In this document: positions 53,370-62,212 of the stretch, in pieces
Layout of the letters: the number at the start of each line of letters is the position of its first letter
Numbering within the stretch: the first letter of the stretch is position 1
Assembly: GCF_017549005.1 (NCBI RefSeq)
Contig: NZ_JAFYYT010000003.1
Span: forward strand, 159,990 to 223,989
Reading direction: 5' to 3'
DNA: 64,000 nucleotides
Source of the DNA: Ruminococcus sp.
GTDB taxonomy: Bacteria; Bacillota; Clostridia; Oscillospirales; Ruminococcaceae
Position numbers and translations under genes: made by a program
The notes under the pieces: generated by a model
Databases searched by the model: none
What the model saw: the letters and a program-made list of their open reading frames with translations, nothing else
Told to the model about the DNA's origin: nothing

Positions 53370-55724
53370 ATGAAAAAAATCATGTCTTTTGCAGCGGCTA
53401 TGCTGACTGCGGCAGCAGCCATGCCCTGCATACCCAAAGCAGATATTGAACTGAATGTTAAGAACAAACCTCATCTCACATACCTACATTCTCTGGAAGT
53501 CGAACAGAAGACTGTGCGGTATATCACTGAGAATAACCTTGATATCGACTTCAACTCAGACGGAAAGTTCGATCATCTTGACTGCTATCTCCTTGATCGA
53601 TATAACGACTATCCCGGCTCCCATGACTATCTGCCGGAGGATATCAGGACAAAGATAGCTGCCAATGCCGATCTTGACGGTAACGGAAAAGTAGATGAAA
53701 AATTGGAAATTATTTGCCATTTTCTCCTATACTGTGATATTGATACATCTTATTTTGCACAGTCAACATATGAAGCATATGATGATGAGCTGGGCATTCG
53801 TCACGGTCCAAGCTATAACAGTAACAATTTCAGCATAAATTTTATAGATACACTTAATAACAGGACAATATATCTTGGCGTACATTATCTTTTCCTGCAA
53901 AAGATGATCGAGGAGGGAAAAGTCGATCCTGATGTCAATAATGACGGTAAGTTTGACATATCCGATGTTCTGGATTTTGAAATAGCCACAACTTCCGAGC
54001 CGTGGATAGGCATACAGGATCCTGATACGGGCATATGGTCATATAAATGTTCTCCCGATAAGAAAATAGAGCTTGATGATGAGATAAAGGCAAGGGCAAA
54101 GGCAATAACGTTGGAGCAGAGTAATTACGGATTCATACAGGATTATGATACTTCGGCACTTCTTGACTGCCTTTTCATGACAGAACCTGTTCTTCCCGAA
54201 TATTCAGATAACATATACTATGAAAAGTTCCATGAGGGAGCGCAGTATTACTATATAGGCGATTATGTCAAGGCTTATCTTGAATACAGTAAAGATGAAA
54301 GTATTTCTGTGCCGTCACTGGATGAAATTGAAAAGCAGGCAAGTGAAAAGGAAAAACTTCAAAAGCAGTTCTTCGATGATATAGAATCAGGAAAAATACC
54401 TGCTCCTGACCTTAATTTTGACAATAAAATAGACGGAAGAGACCTGCATATTGCCGACCTCTTTCACGGTGACAGGTTATACGGCAGAACAGCTGAGGAA
54501 AGCAAGCTTACAAAGGAAGAATATGATAATCTGGATCAAAACTGCGATTACAACAATAATGGCATAAGCGGTGATGACGATGATCTGGAATTGATCAGTA
54601 CCTACATTCTTAATTCTGTCATTGAAAGAACAAATGCAATGGCAACTGACAGTACAGGTGAATTTTACAAGGAATATGCAGATGCGCTTTTCGCAAAGGA
54701 AATGGATCCGGATAATAATATTGATGTATTTGCTCCTTTCCGTCTTTATGATGATAAATACGAAAATTTTGTATTTCCGACTTTAGAAGATCATTATAAA
54801 AACTATTTGGCAGGAGTTGCATCAAAGATGAAATCTGCGCCTGACATTGACGGAAACGGAACAGTCGATGAACTTGATAAAATGTATGCAGAGTCATATG
54901 TAACTTACCTTCAAACCGGGAAAATGGGAGATACTGAGATACCTGACGATGTTCTTGAAAGAATAAAGAACGAATGCGATTTCACAAGTGACGGCAACAG
55001 CGGTCTGTTGTATGATATGCAGGTTGCTGCGCTCTATATCGACAGAGTAGTGCTCAAAAAGAGTGATCAGGGTACTGAGGAGACCTCTTCGCAGCCGGAT
55101 CCGGAGCTTACAGAAAAGCTTTCAGGTGATACAAACTGCGATGGCGAGATAAATATGGCAGATGCAGTACTTATCATGCAGGCTCTTGCAAATCCCAATA
55201 AATACGGAATAAACGGTACAGACGAGAATCACCTTACCGAACAGGGCAAACTCAACGGTGATATGAACGGCGACGGACTTACTGTCGGCGACGCACAGGC
55301 GATACAGTATAAACTGCTTGGTATCAAGGAAGAAAAAAGTGAAGTTAAACCTGAATTGAGTGATATCGTATCAATCAAGACAAGATATAATCCTGTAATG
55401 AGCGACTGGTCGGGACTTGGCATACTGCTTGAAATTGATCCTCCTGGATATCCTGTTACACTGACAGCTAACGCCGGTTACTTTGCAGACTGTTATCTCA
55501 ACAGTGAAAGTGAAGCTGTTATTGTTTCCGGAAATACCTGCGATATAAAAAACTGCGGCTATGTATTATGGTCGCCCGATGATCAGTGTTATCAGAACGA
55601 CTGTTATATCGAGATACTGGTTGAGGGAACAGAAGGTGACAAGCGTATCCAGCTTGGGAAAATATACATTTATGAGACAGCAGGACTCGGTTTTAGTGCT
55701 ACGCTTGAAAAGGGAGCGATTTGA
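53370..55724 (+). CDS. Secreted protein with about nine EF-hand/dockerin-like loops and one canonical dockerin
   Basis: This 784-residue protein has a signal peptide (1 to about 25). It then carries a series of calcium-loop-like segments: DIDFNSDGKFDHLD (about 57), DLDGNGKVDEKL (101), DPDVNNDGKFDISD (186), DLNFDNKIDGRD (347), DYNNNGISGDDDD (393), DIDGNGTVDELD (492) and DFTSDGNSG (537). The canonical dockerin follows, with DTNCDGEINMAD (587) and DMNGDGLTVGD (631). The early loops fall in pairs 40-45 residues apart, the same period as dockerin repeats, so the protein looks like four degenerate dockerin-like units plus one standard dockerin. A beta-rich domain of about 130 residues ends it. No catalytic motif is recognised. 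The start at 53370 has AAAGGAG. It lies in a dockerin-rich locus. Confidence 0.85.
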   Translation: MKKIMSFAAAMLTAAAAMPCIPKADIELNVKNKPHLTYLHSLEVEQKTVRYITENNLDIDFNSDGKFDHLDCYLLDRYNDYPGSHDYLPEDIRTKIAANADLDGNGKVDEKLEIICHFLLYCDIDTSYFAQSTYEAYDDELGIRHGPSYNSNNFSINFIDTLNNRTIYLGVHYLFLQKMIEEGKVDPDVNNDGKFDISDVLDFEIATTSEPWIGIQDPDTGIWSYKCSPDKKIELDDEIKARAKAITLEQSNYGFIQDYDTSALLDCLFMTEPVLPEYSDNIYYEKFHEGAQYYYIGDYVKAYLEYSKDESISVPSLDEIEKQASEKEKLQKQFFDDIESGKIPAPDLNFDNKIDGRDLHIADLFHGDRLYGRTAEESKLTKEEYDNLDQNCDYNNNGISGDDDDLELISTYILNSVIERTNAMATDSTGEFYKEYADALFAKEMDPDNNIDVFAPFRLYDDKYENFVFPTLEDHYKNYLAGVASKMKSAPDIDGNGTVDELDKMYAESYVTYLQTGKMGDTEIPDDVLERIKNECDFTSDGNSGLLYDMQVAALYIDRVVLKKSDQGTEETSSQPDPELTEKLSGDTNCDGEINMADAVLIMQALANPNKYGINGTDENHLTEQGKLNGDMNGDGLTVGDAQAIQYKLLGIKEEKSEVKPELSDIVSIKTRYNPVMSDWSGLGILLEIDPPGYPVTLTANAGYFADCYLNSESEAVIVSGNTCDIKNCGYVLWSPDDQCYQNDCYIEILVEGTEGDKRIQLGKIYIYETAGLGFSATLEKGAI

Positions 55725-55738
55725 TCTGTATAATAATG

Positions 55739-55768
55739 AAAAAGGAGGACTTCGGTCCTCCTTTTTTG
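55739..55768. terminator. Bidirectional terminator between convergent dockerin genes
   Basis: AAAAAGGAGGAC and GTCCTCCTTTTTT with a TTCG-type loop. Confidence 0.9.
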
Positions 55769-55773
55769 CAAGT

Positions 55774-56838
55774 TTAAGTCTTTATGTATTCCTCTAAAGG
55801 CATTATATCATCTTTAGCTGTAGAGAGATATGCATAGTAGGAAAGTATTTTCGATGCGTCAACAGCGTCTATGAAGCCGTCGTGATTTACATCAGCGGCA
55901 AGCTTCTGACCTGCTGTAAAGGTACTGAACCGGGCAGATGAGACTATTGCGTAATATTCAAGAACAGATGAAGCGTCCACTGCATTTATGAGACCGTCGT
56001 TGTTGACGTCACCAAGCTTATATTCGGGATTGGGAACAGGAGGCGCTGTTGTCACAGCAGTGGTGGTTGTTGTTTTAGTTGAAGTAGTAGTTGAGGTGGT
56101 CGTTGTCGTAGTTTGCTTCTCGCCGTTGATCTTGAGGTAGCCGTTATATATGCCCTTTGTGAAAACGTAGGTCATCTGAAGTCTTCCCGCCTCGTCCTGC
56201 TGCGAATTGATAAACATATCTGGTACTATACCGTCATCAACGTACGAAATACCGATGGGATAGACATCACCCTGTTCTGCATCTTCGGGAATTATAAAGT
56301 CAATGGTGAATAAACTGGCGTTATCCAGCAGGATATTCTCATCTGAATATGCATAAAACGCCAGCTGACCTTCCTCCACCATTGAAGAACCTGTTGTGAA
56401 GCTTTTTACAGCTTTGCCGGAATTAACGAATTCACCGTTTGAGTTTTCTTTGACGGTAAGTCTGGTATCATAAAAAATGTGGAACTTAATCAGGCTTACA
56501 GGCTCGGTTGCTCCTCTCACACTGAAGTATACACGCTGCACCTTGCCGTTGGCATAGCCGGCATCAAATCCTATCTTGTCAAAAAAGAGCATAATACCGC
56601 CATTATAATCCTTAGGTCTTATGGTCGGGACATTCCATTTCACAGGCTGTACCCAGCGTGAACCGTCGTAGGGGACTTCCATATCGTCCTGCTTGTTGCA
56701 CGGATTGTAGGAACTATCATAAGAGGTGACTGCCGATACAGCAGCAGATGGAGCTGAGGCTGTAGCTGCTGCGGGAAGCGTATAACATGAAACTGACAGC
56801 AGCACAGAAGCGGCAATCATGATCCTTTTTAGTTTCAT
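55774..56838 (-). CDS. Cohesin-like domain plus dockerin protein (adaptor-scaffoldin layout)
   Basis: This 354-residue secreted protein has a signal peptide (1 to about 28), a polar region, a cohesin-like domain (about 82-245), a Thr-rich linker (about 247-270) and a C-terminal dockerin (about 276-354). The cohesin-like part shows VQRVYFSVRGATEPVSLIKF, IFYDTRL (the YD signature), EEGQLAFYAYSDENILLDN, FTIDFIIPEDAEQGDVYPI and a closing GYLKING strand. The dockerin has two canonical loops (DVNNDGLINAVD, DVNHDGFIDAVD). A cohesin plus a dockerin is the design of the R. flavefaciens adaptor ScaC. Whether this divergent cohesin binds a dockerin is untested. AAAGGAG precedes ATG 56838. Confidence 0.8.
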   Translation of the reverse strand: MKLKRIMIAASVLLSVSCYTLPAAATASAPSAAVSAVTSYDSSYNPCNKQDDMEVPYDGSRWVQPVKWNVPTIRPKDYNGGIMLFFDKIGFDAGYANGKVQRVYFSVRGATEPVSLIKFHIFYDTRLTVKENSNGEFVNSGKAVKSFTTGSSMVEEGQLAFYAYSDENILLDNASLFTIDFIIPEDAEQGDVYPIGISYVDDGIVPDMFINSQQDEAGRLQMTYVFTKGIYNGYLKINGEKQTTTTTTSTTTSTKTTTTTAVTTAPPVPNPEYKLGDVNNDGLINAVDASSVLEYYAIVSSARFSTFTAGQKLAADVNHDGFIDAVDASKILSYYAYLSTAKDDIMPLEEYIKT

Positions 56839-57012
56839 ATCTAAACTCCTTTGCATAAATCATAAACGAAGTGTTTTATGAACATTATATCACATGAATC
56901 GGAAAATATCAAGAAATAAGGTTCTCTTTGCGGTATATATTCAAAAAAAGGGCCGTTGTGTTGTTGTTCTTGGTGAAGTCATAGTGCCTGCAAGAGGAGG
57001 TATACATAAAGC

Positions 57013-57038
57013 AAAACCGCCCGTGAAAAGGGCGGTAG
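57013..57038 (-). terminator. Hairpin at the end of the dockerin gene on the minus strand
   Basis: ACCGCCC and GGGCGGT around GTGAAAA; the minus-strand transcript continues with TTTTGC. A near copy (ACCGCCC-ATGAA-GGGCGG) occurs at 58248-58269. Confidence 0.65.
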
Positions 57039-57055
57039 CTAATCTAAATATATTC

Positions 57056-57940
57056 TTACTTCTTCATGTATTCTTCCATTGATATCGGAGCTTCTTTTGT
57101 AGTAGAGGAGTAAGCGTAGTAAGCAAGTATATTAGATGCATCAACAGCATTGATCATTTTGTCATGATTAACATCAGCTGAAAGCTTCTGATCTTCAGTG
57201 TATTCGCCGATTTGATTCGTAGAAATACGGGCATAATATGCAAGTACCTTTGAAGCGTCTACTGCGTTAATATATCCGTCAGCGTTTACATCTCCAAGTG
57301 TTTCAATTTCTATAGTTTCGATTTTGCTGCCAGGAGCAGGACCGTGACGGAAAGTTATTCCGCTGTAAACAAGAGGATTCTGCTCAGTCCACACAGATAT
57401 GAGCTGATACAATCTTACAATTGCATCCTCATCAGTAATAGAAGGATCTATCTCAACATCTATTGATGCGAGTTTTACGTAAATATCCTTAGCATTACCG
57501 TCAGCATCGATTTCAGACTTTTTATAGAATGCAAAATCATTATTTTCAGCATTGATTCTGTAATATTTTTCTGGCATATTCAGTTCTGATGTGATCTTCT
57601 CAAAGTCATAATCATAATAGTTTTTACTTTTCATATCACTTGAATTTTCGCTTTCAAGCAGATCGGTCACGCCTTTGAGCATATAGTCTTTTGGCATAAC
57701 TGCTACCCATTTTCCGCGTCTGATTTCGAGTATTGATTTAGCTGATTCTTTGCTTATATATGTCAGATCATTCTTTGAACAATACTGCTCAAGTTCATTT
57801 TCCTCTAAAGCATATAGTTCCTCAAATGTCATTGATCCTGATGAAGCAGCAGCCGATATTGGTGATTTGACGGAAAGTATGGCTGTTCCAAACGGAAGCA
57901 TTGCACACATCAAAGCTGCTATTATTCTTTTACAATTCAT
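57056..57940 (-). CDS. Secreted dockerin protein of unknown function
   Basis: This 294-residue protein has a signal peptide (1 to about 32) and a helical/beta N-terminal region of about 180 residues without recognised catalytic motif. A C-terminal dockerin (about 216-294) with loops DVNADGYINAVD and DVNHDKMINAVD follows. In the second loop Lys-Met replaces Gly-x. The dockerin belongs to the same group as that at 55774 and the remnant at 52458. AGGAGG precedes ATG 57940. The HhH gene ends 14 bases upstream, so the two are likely one operon driven from 58209-58237. Confidence 0.85.
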   Translation of the reverse strand: MNCKRIIAALMCAMLPFGTAILSVKSPISAAASSGSMTFEELYALEENELEQYCSKNDLTYISKESAKSILEIRRGKWVAVMPKDYMLKGVTDLLESENSSDMKSKNYYDYDFEKITSELNMPEKYYRINAENNDFAFYKKSEIDADGNAKDIYVKLASIDVEIDPSITDEDAIVRLYQLISVWTEQNPLVYSGITFRHGPAPGSKIETIEIETLGDVNADGYINAVDASKVLAYYARISTNQIGEYTEDQKLSADVNHDKMINAVDASNILAYYAYSSTTKEAPISMEEYMKK

Positions 57941-57954
57941 AGTATACCTCCTGT

Positions 57955-58176
57955 CTATTCAACATCTAAGAATTTCTCAATAACGACCATAATCTCCTCA
58001 AGGCGCTTACCGCCGATACCTTTGATCTTACTGAGTTCTGACTCAAGAGCCGGGAGGTCTATGGTTTTGCCTTGTTCTCCGAGAAGCTGGTCACCATATC
58101 GAAGAATGAACTTTGTAAGCTCCGCTCGTTTCATCTTCTTATATGTATATCTGTCAATAATTTCTCGATTTGCCAT
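57955..58176 (-). CDS. Small helix-hairpin-helix protein
   Basis: This 73-residue protein ends with an HhH-like motif (LSKIKGIGGKRLEEIM), the non-specific DNA-binding element found in many DNA-processing enzymes. The N-terminal half (MANREIIDRYTYKKMKRAEL) is basic and helical. No other domain is present. The ribosome site is weak (AAGAAG). It is followed after 14 bases by a secreted dockerin gene, an odd pairing of a putative DNA-binding protein with an exported one. Confidence 0.6.
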   Translation of the reverse strand: MANREIIDRYTYKKMKRAELTKFILRYGDQLLGEQGKTIDLPALESELSKIKGIGGKRLEEIMVVIEKFLDVE

Positions 58177-58208
58177 ATGTTACTTCTTTGTCAATTCTCT
58201 TGTCACCA

Positions 58209-58237
58209 ATTATAGCATAATACCGATATAATGTCAA
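58209..58237 (-). promoter_or_regulatory. Promoter of the HhH-dockerin operon
   Basis: On the minus strand TTGACA and TATAAT are exactly 17 bases apart, 33 bases before the HhH start. Confidence 0.8.
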
Positions 58238-58382
58238 TACATAAAACAGAACCGCCCATGAAGGGCGGCACTTAATTGAAATTCTAAGCCATAGTATTTT
58301 TGATATAAAGGCGGTAGTAATCTGGTGTATAAAAGAAGAATCATTGTTCATACCGCAACCGCAGGGGCGTGTATAGGTATTC

Positions 58383-58411
58383 TTGACTTTGGGCGCTGGA
58401 AAAGTTATAAT
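58383..58411 (+). promoter_or_regulatory. Promoter of the transglutaminase-like gene (CTTGACTTT family)
   Basis: TTGACT and TATAAT are 17 bases apart, preceded by TATTC as in related sites at 53038 and 60644. Confidence 0.75.
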
Positions 58412-58471
58412 ATGAAGAGTGCACCGATTACTGTATAAAGCAGAATTTAAACTATTAATATGAGGAATGTA

Positions 58472-59383
58472 ATGAAAGAGAAATTAAAAAACAATAAAAC
58501 AAAAATTGCGATCATTGTTTTAAGCATATTGCTTGTATCAAGTATAGGCTTGAACATTTATGCATATGCAGGTACAGATTCTGAAGAAGCTCCGCTTTTC
58601 TGGCTTCAGTCTGAGGAATTTGTCGAAGAGACCATAAACGGCATCTTAAAAAATTCCAAGGATTTCAGAGACGGAGAAAAAATAGTCTTTGAGTATGATT
58701 TCGACAATAAGGAATATGATACCCTGCTTGAAAAATATCATCTTAAAGAAACTGCAGGTGAGGGAAGCGAGTTTGCTAAGGCAAAAAATCTTATGCATGA
58801 GTATGCGGGACGTATCAGACATAACAGTACAGCTAAGGTGCTCCCCGAAAACATGAATGCAGAATATCTGCTTGCTGCATATCTGGATAATAAAAAAGAA
58901 GGAACGTACTGCAAGGCGAAAGCTCAGATACTGAACGAGATGTGTTTAGCTCTCGGTATCTATGCAAGAAAGCTATGGATAGAATCTTTATCTGTTTATG
59001 AAAATGAATGTCATGTAGTAAATGAAGTGTGGGATTCTGAGTATGAGAAATGGATAATGCTGGATATTTCCAATGATCTTTATTGGGTCGATGAAAATGC
59101 TGCACCGTTATCAGTGCTCGAAATAAGAGATAAGATAATAAACAATGAATTCTGCACACCCGTTATTTCAGATGATGATTTGAAGGATCTGCAAAAGAGC
59201 CGTGAAGCGTATGAATATTATTATGCATACTATGTTAAGAATCTGGCAGTGCTTGAATATATGGATAGATATACCGTCGGAGAAACTCAAGGATTCTGCC
59301 TTATGCCTGTGAATTATACAGCTGAGGAAGATGAGATAAGACTGATATCAAGAGACTCTGTTGAGGCGAGTCCGATAAGGTAA
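58472..59383 (+). CDS. Membrane-anchored transglutaminase-like protein
   Basis: This protein of about 303 residues has one N-terminal membrane helix (KIAIIVLSILLVSSIGLNIY) after a basic stretch, and a transglutaminase-like core with the Cys-His-Asp triad: Cys in EGTYCKAKAQILNEM, His in NECHVVNEVWD and Asp in WIMLDIS. Such domains act as peptidases or cross-linking enzymes, often on the cell wall. A C-terminal acidic/helical extension follows. ATG 58472 is chosen because GAGG lies 7 bases before it; ATG 58460 is the alternative. Its own promoter precedes it. Confidence 0.8.
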   Translation: MKEKLKNNKTKIAIIVLSILLVSSIGLNIYAYAGTDSEEAPLFWLQSEEFVEETINGILKNSKDFRDGEKIVFEYDFDNKEYDTLLEKYHLKETAGEGSEFAKAKNLMHEYAGRIRHNSTAKVLPENMNAEYLLAAYLDNKKEGTYCKAKAQILNEMCLALGIYARKLWIESLSVYENECHVVNEVWDSEYEKWIMLDISNDLYWVDENAAPLSVLEIRDKIINNEFCTPVISDDDLKDLQKSREAYEYYYAYYVKNLAVLEYMDRYTVGETQGFCLMPVNYTAEEDEIRLISRDSVEASPIR

Positions 59384-59528
59384 ATAAGAATGATACAGAA
59401 AGTCACCGCACTCGCGGGGACTTGTCCGTATAGCAACATGAATTACATTCATACTCTTGACTTAAAAAAACAAAGTGATAAAGTATTGTTATAACAAAAT
59501 AGTTTCAAATCAGAAAAAGAGGTGTTTT

Positions 59529-60581
59529 ATGGCTTATACAAGAAAAGATCATCCTATAAATTCTGCTGATTTTTACCCGCTTGCCAAAGCTGAAATTGAT
59601 TATATACGCAGGTGTAAGGTCAGCCGCTTGATTCCGTTCATAATAGCAAGCATTGTAATAATATCTGTAACTTTCTTTATATATATCATGTCAGGGAGCA
59701 ATTTCAGTTCGGGTTTTATTCCTTTTCTGGTATTCAGCTCTGTTGGCTGGATATGTCTGATAGTATCTGTTTGTCAGATATTCCGCTGTCCTGTCGGAGG
59801 ACGCTATGCGACCATTGTATCCTGCTATGCAACACAGGAAACGACAGGGGGCAGTGGGGATGAAACCACAAATACAACACATTACTTTACTGTAAAATTT
59901 GATGATACAGGCGCTGAGATAAGGAATTTTACAGGCTCTATGTATGCAAAGGTCTTCCAAACAGGATCAAGGGTGTTGGTGGTAAAAAACAAGATCAGCA
60001 ACTACGATGTTTTTCCTGCTGAGCCGCTTATTTCTTCAGGTATATACTCTGCCCCGATCATGCCGCCTGAGGAGACTGAACAACGGTTGTACGAAAGCAG
60101 AGCAAAAACAGCGTTTATAGACAGCATCAGCTTTTATCAGCTTTCGGAGGCTGATGTTGATTCCATAAAGACTCTCAGAAAGAAACAGTTCAAAACTCTG
60201 CTTATTATTATTGCCGCTATGGATCTGGTATCGGTGATAGTCACGGCGGTATTTCACGGTATGTCTTTGATTATCATGCTTGCCATACTGATCATATCCT
60301 CATTTGTGATCGGATACTTATTCAAAAAGCTTCTGACGGGCGATCCGAGAGAAGAATATTCGGCAAGACACGTTATAATAAAAGGCAGGAGATCAGAAAG
60401 CGTTATGTATTCATCCGGCGAGAGCAGCAATACCTATTTCTATACTCTTGAAACATCGGATACACATGAAATCCTGAGCGATATAAGTCTCAATGACAAG
60501 GAAGCTCTTGTTCGCAGTAAGGGCACTGAGGTCATACTTGTAAAAGATAAAAAAGGAATGTATAAGATTTTCAACATCTGA
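59529..60581 (+). CDS. Membrane protein of unknown function with two helix pairs
   Basis: This 350-residue protein shows two hydrophobic helix pairs (about residues 32-50, 60-80 and 215-235, 240-260). Each pair is followed by a soluble region that contains a beta-rich stretch (HYFTVKFDDTGAEIRNF; TYFYTLETSDTHEILSD). The two halves look like a duplicated unit, each ending with a motif such as SRVLVVKNKISNYDVF or GTEVILVKDKKGMYKIF. I do not recognise a family. AAGAGGTG precedes ATG 59529. Upstream at 59453 is a further CTTGACTT element with a poor -10. Confidence 0.7.
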   Translation: MAYTRKDHPINSADFYPLAKAEIDYIRRCKVSRLIPFIIASIVIISVTFFIYIMSGSNFSSGFIPFLVFSSVGWICLIVSVCQIFRCPVGGRYATIVSCYATQETTGGSGDETTNTTHYFTVKFDDTGAEIRNFTGSMYAKVFQTGSRVLVVKNKISNYDVFPAEPLISSGIYSAPIMPPEETEQRLYESRAKTAFIDSISFYQLSEADVDSIKTLRKKQFKTLLIIIAAMDLVSVIVTAVFHGMSLIIMLAILIISSFVIGYLFKKLLTGDPREEYSARHVIIKGRRSESVMYSSGESSNTYFYTLETSDTHEILSDISLNDKEALVRSKGTEVILVKDKKGMYKIFNI

Positions 60582-60862
60582 TCGCTGATCATTAAAACCA
60601 ACTTATCTTTAGGGCGGCGGATATCCGGCAAGCTATGCATTCTTGACTTTGATTATAGTATGGATATTAAGTAGGTTACTATGATAAATCTAAATTAAAT
60701 TTTAGTTTTTGGCAATGTATGGCTAAGTTGCGTAAACGATGATATATTGCGAAGTATCCAAGTTATTCTATAATCATTTTGGGCAACATTTTGCAGACTA
60801 AGGTAGCTTTGTTGACCAATTGTTGCCCCAAATAATAATGAAATGACAGTCGAATATTCAAT
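60582..60862. other. Intergenic region with promoter-like element and dyad
   Basis: No gene is supported. It holds TTGACT/TATTAA (60644-60671, 16-base spacing) with downstream sequence like that at 53080, and an imperfect dyad TTTTGGGCAAC/GTTGCCCCAAA at about 60778-60834. Confidence 0.5.
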
Positions 60863-60899
60863 AACGGGACAGATGCATTCATTACACATCTGTCCCGTT
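60863..60899. terminator. Terminator downstream of the minus-strand lipoprotein
   Basis: AACGGGACAGATG and CATCTGTCCCGTT form a 13-bp perfect stem. Confidence 0.85.
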
Positions 60900-60909
60900 T
60901 GTCTTATTA

Positions 60910-61808
60910 TTAATTAACTCCATATTTATCAAGATTGATTTCTTCTCTTTCACATACTATTTTGTCATTATCCATTTTATATACTGAAAACGACGTATTG
61001 GTATAGCTTAAATTCTCATCTACAAATAGACCTATGTCAAATTCCATTTGATTATCATCATAAAAATCAGTATAGTTATCAAAGGTAATGGAATCAAAAT
61101 CCCTATCATAAATCACTGTTATTCTTGTATTACCATAAATGCCTTTCTGATATAGCCATTTATAATAATCAACTGTGAAATGCTTAAACTTTTCCGCATT
61201 ACATAGCTCATCTGAAATAAATATTTGATTTTGTCCGTGAATTTTACAGTCATAAAAAACATCATTCATTTCACTGATATCTTCATAATCACATTCAAAA
61301 TGGCTGATGAATACAACAGCTTTGTCTGAACGAAAATAATCCTGAACGAAGTCATTATACATCTTTTCAAACTTATCTCTTAGAGTAGCACTGACATAAT
61401 CGTCTGTAAATTCTCCCTTATCATTTGTTCTGACTGTTACGTAGTTCCTTCCGCCGTCTGTGCCGAGCTCCTTCGAATATGCAAAAAACTGTTCTTTTTC
61501 CATTAGTCCCGCAGGAATATATCCCGCATACTCGAACTCCATACCGTATTTATCATCAAGATATTTCTTCATTTCATACATACGGCGTATTGCTATCTTC
61601 TGCGAAACATCTAGCTCGTCATATTCTGTCGGCAGTCCCTGTGCTTCAAGCACTTTCTTCTGCCAGTCGTTGAGGGATTCATTAATATTTTCGGTCTGAG
61701 AAGTACTTGTTCCCGTATGTTGTGATGTCTGAGTTGTTGTTTTACTACATGAACTACAACACATTATTGCTGTGACAATCGCAGCAAATATTGTAATAAT
61801 TTTTTCAT
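60910..61808 (-). pseudogene. Lipoprotein gene with one-base frame disruption in the signal peptide
   Basis: The downstream frame encodes about 284 residues from an internal Met (MCCSSCSKTTTQ). Just upstream, ATG 61808 with ribosome site AAGAGGAGT (61816-61824) opens a different frame: MKKLLQYLLRLSQQ then stop. With seven A instead of six at 61800-61805, the start would read MKKIITIFAAIVTAIMCCSS, a perfect lipoprotein signal. So the gene is intact except for one base in a homopolymer. This may be a sequencing or assembly error, a phase-variable tract or transcriptional slippage. The mature part is acidic, without membrane helices or recognised domain. Confidence 0.75.
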
Positions 61809-62212
61809 TGATATCACTCCTCTTTCAAAAGTATAACATTTCTGCTACGGACTTGAAAGAGGTCATTTGTCACATCCTTAAATCAGATAGCAGCTTCTTT
61901 TTGGAGGAATTTAATTTTATATTTGCCTCGCAGAGCGCACATACCATGAAAATGGTATATAAGTGCGCCCTTAAGTCAGGGAAAGAAAAAAGTAGCATCA
62001 TAGTATAATATAGAGCGATGAAACTGCGTTCTTAGCATTCTTGTCATCACTGCTTTTATCAAGAATTGAGTAAAAATAGGAGAGTGAAGATAAGCTGCAA
62101 GTCGCAATTCCGTTAGTTGTTTCAGCTATGATACTGCTTTTGCATATGTTCTGCACAAATCTGTTCCAAGGCAGAAGTTCCTCAAATATAAAGACTTTCA
62201 GGTCATATATAC
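61809..62212. other. Intergenic region with hairpin, no supported gene
   Basis: A dyad GCGCAC-ATACCAT-GAAA-ATGGTAT-...-GTGCGC spans 61935-61968. A minus frame at 61998-62231 codes 77 protein-like residues (FIFEELLPWNRFVQNICKSS) without ribosome site and may be decayed coding sequence. Confidence 0.4.
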
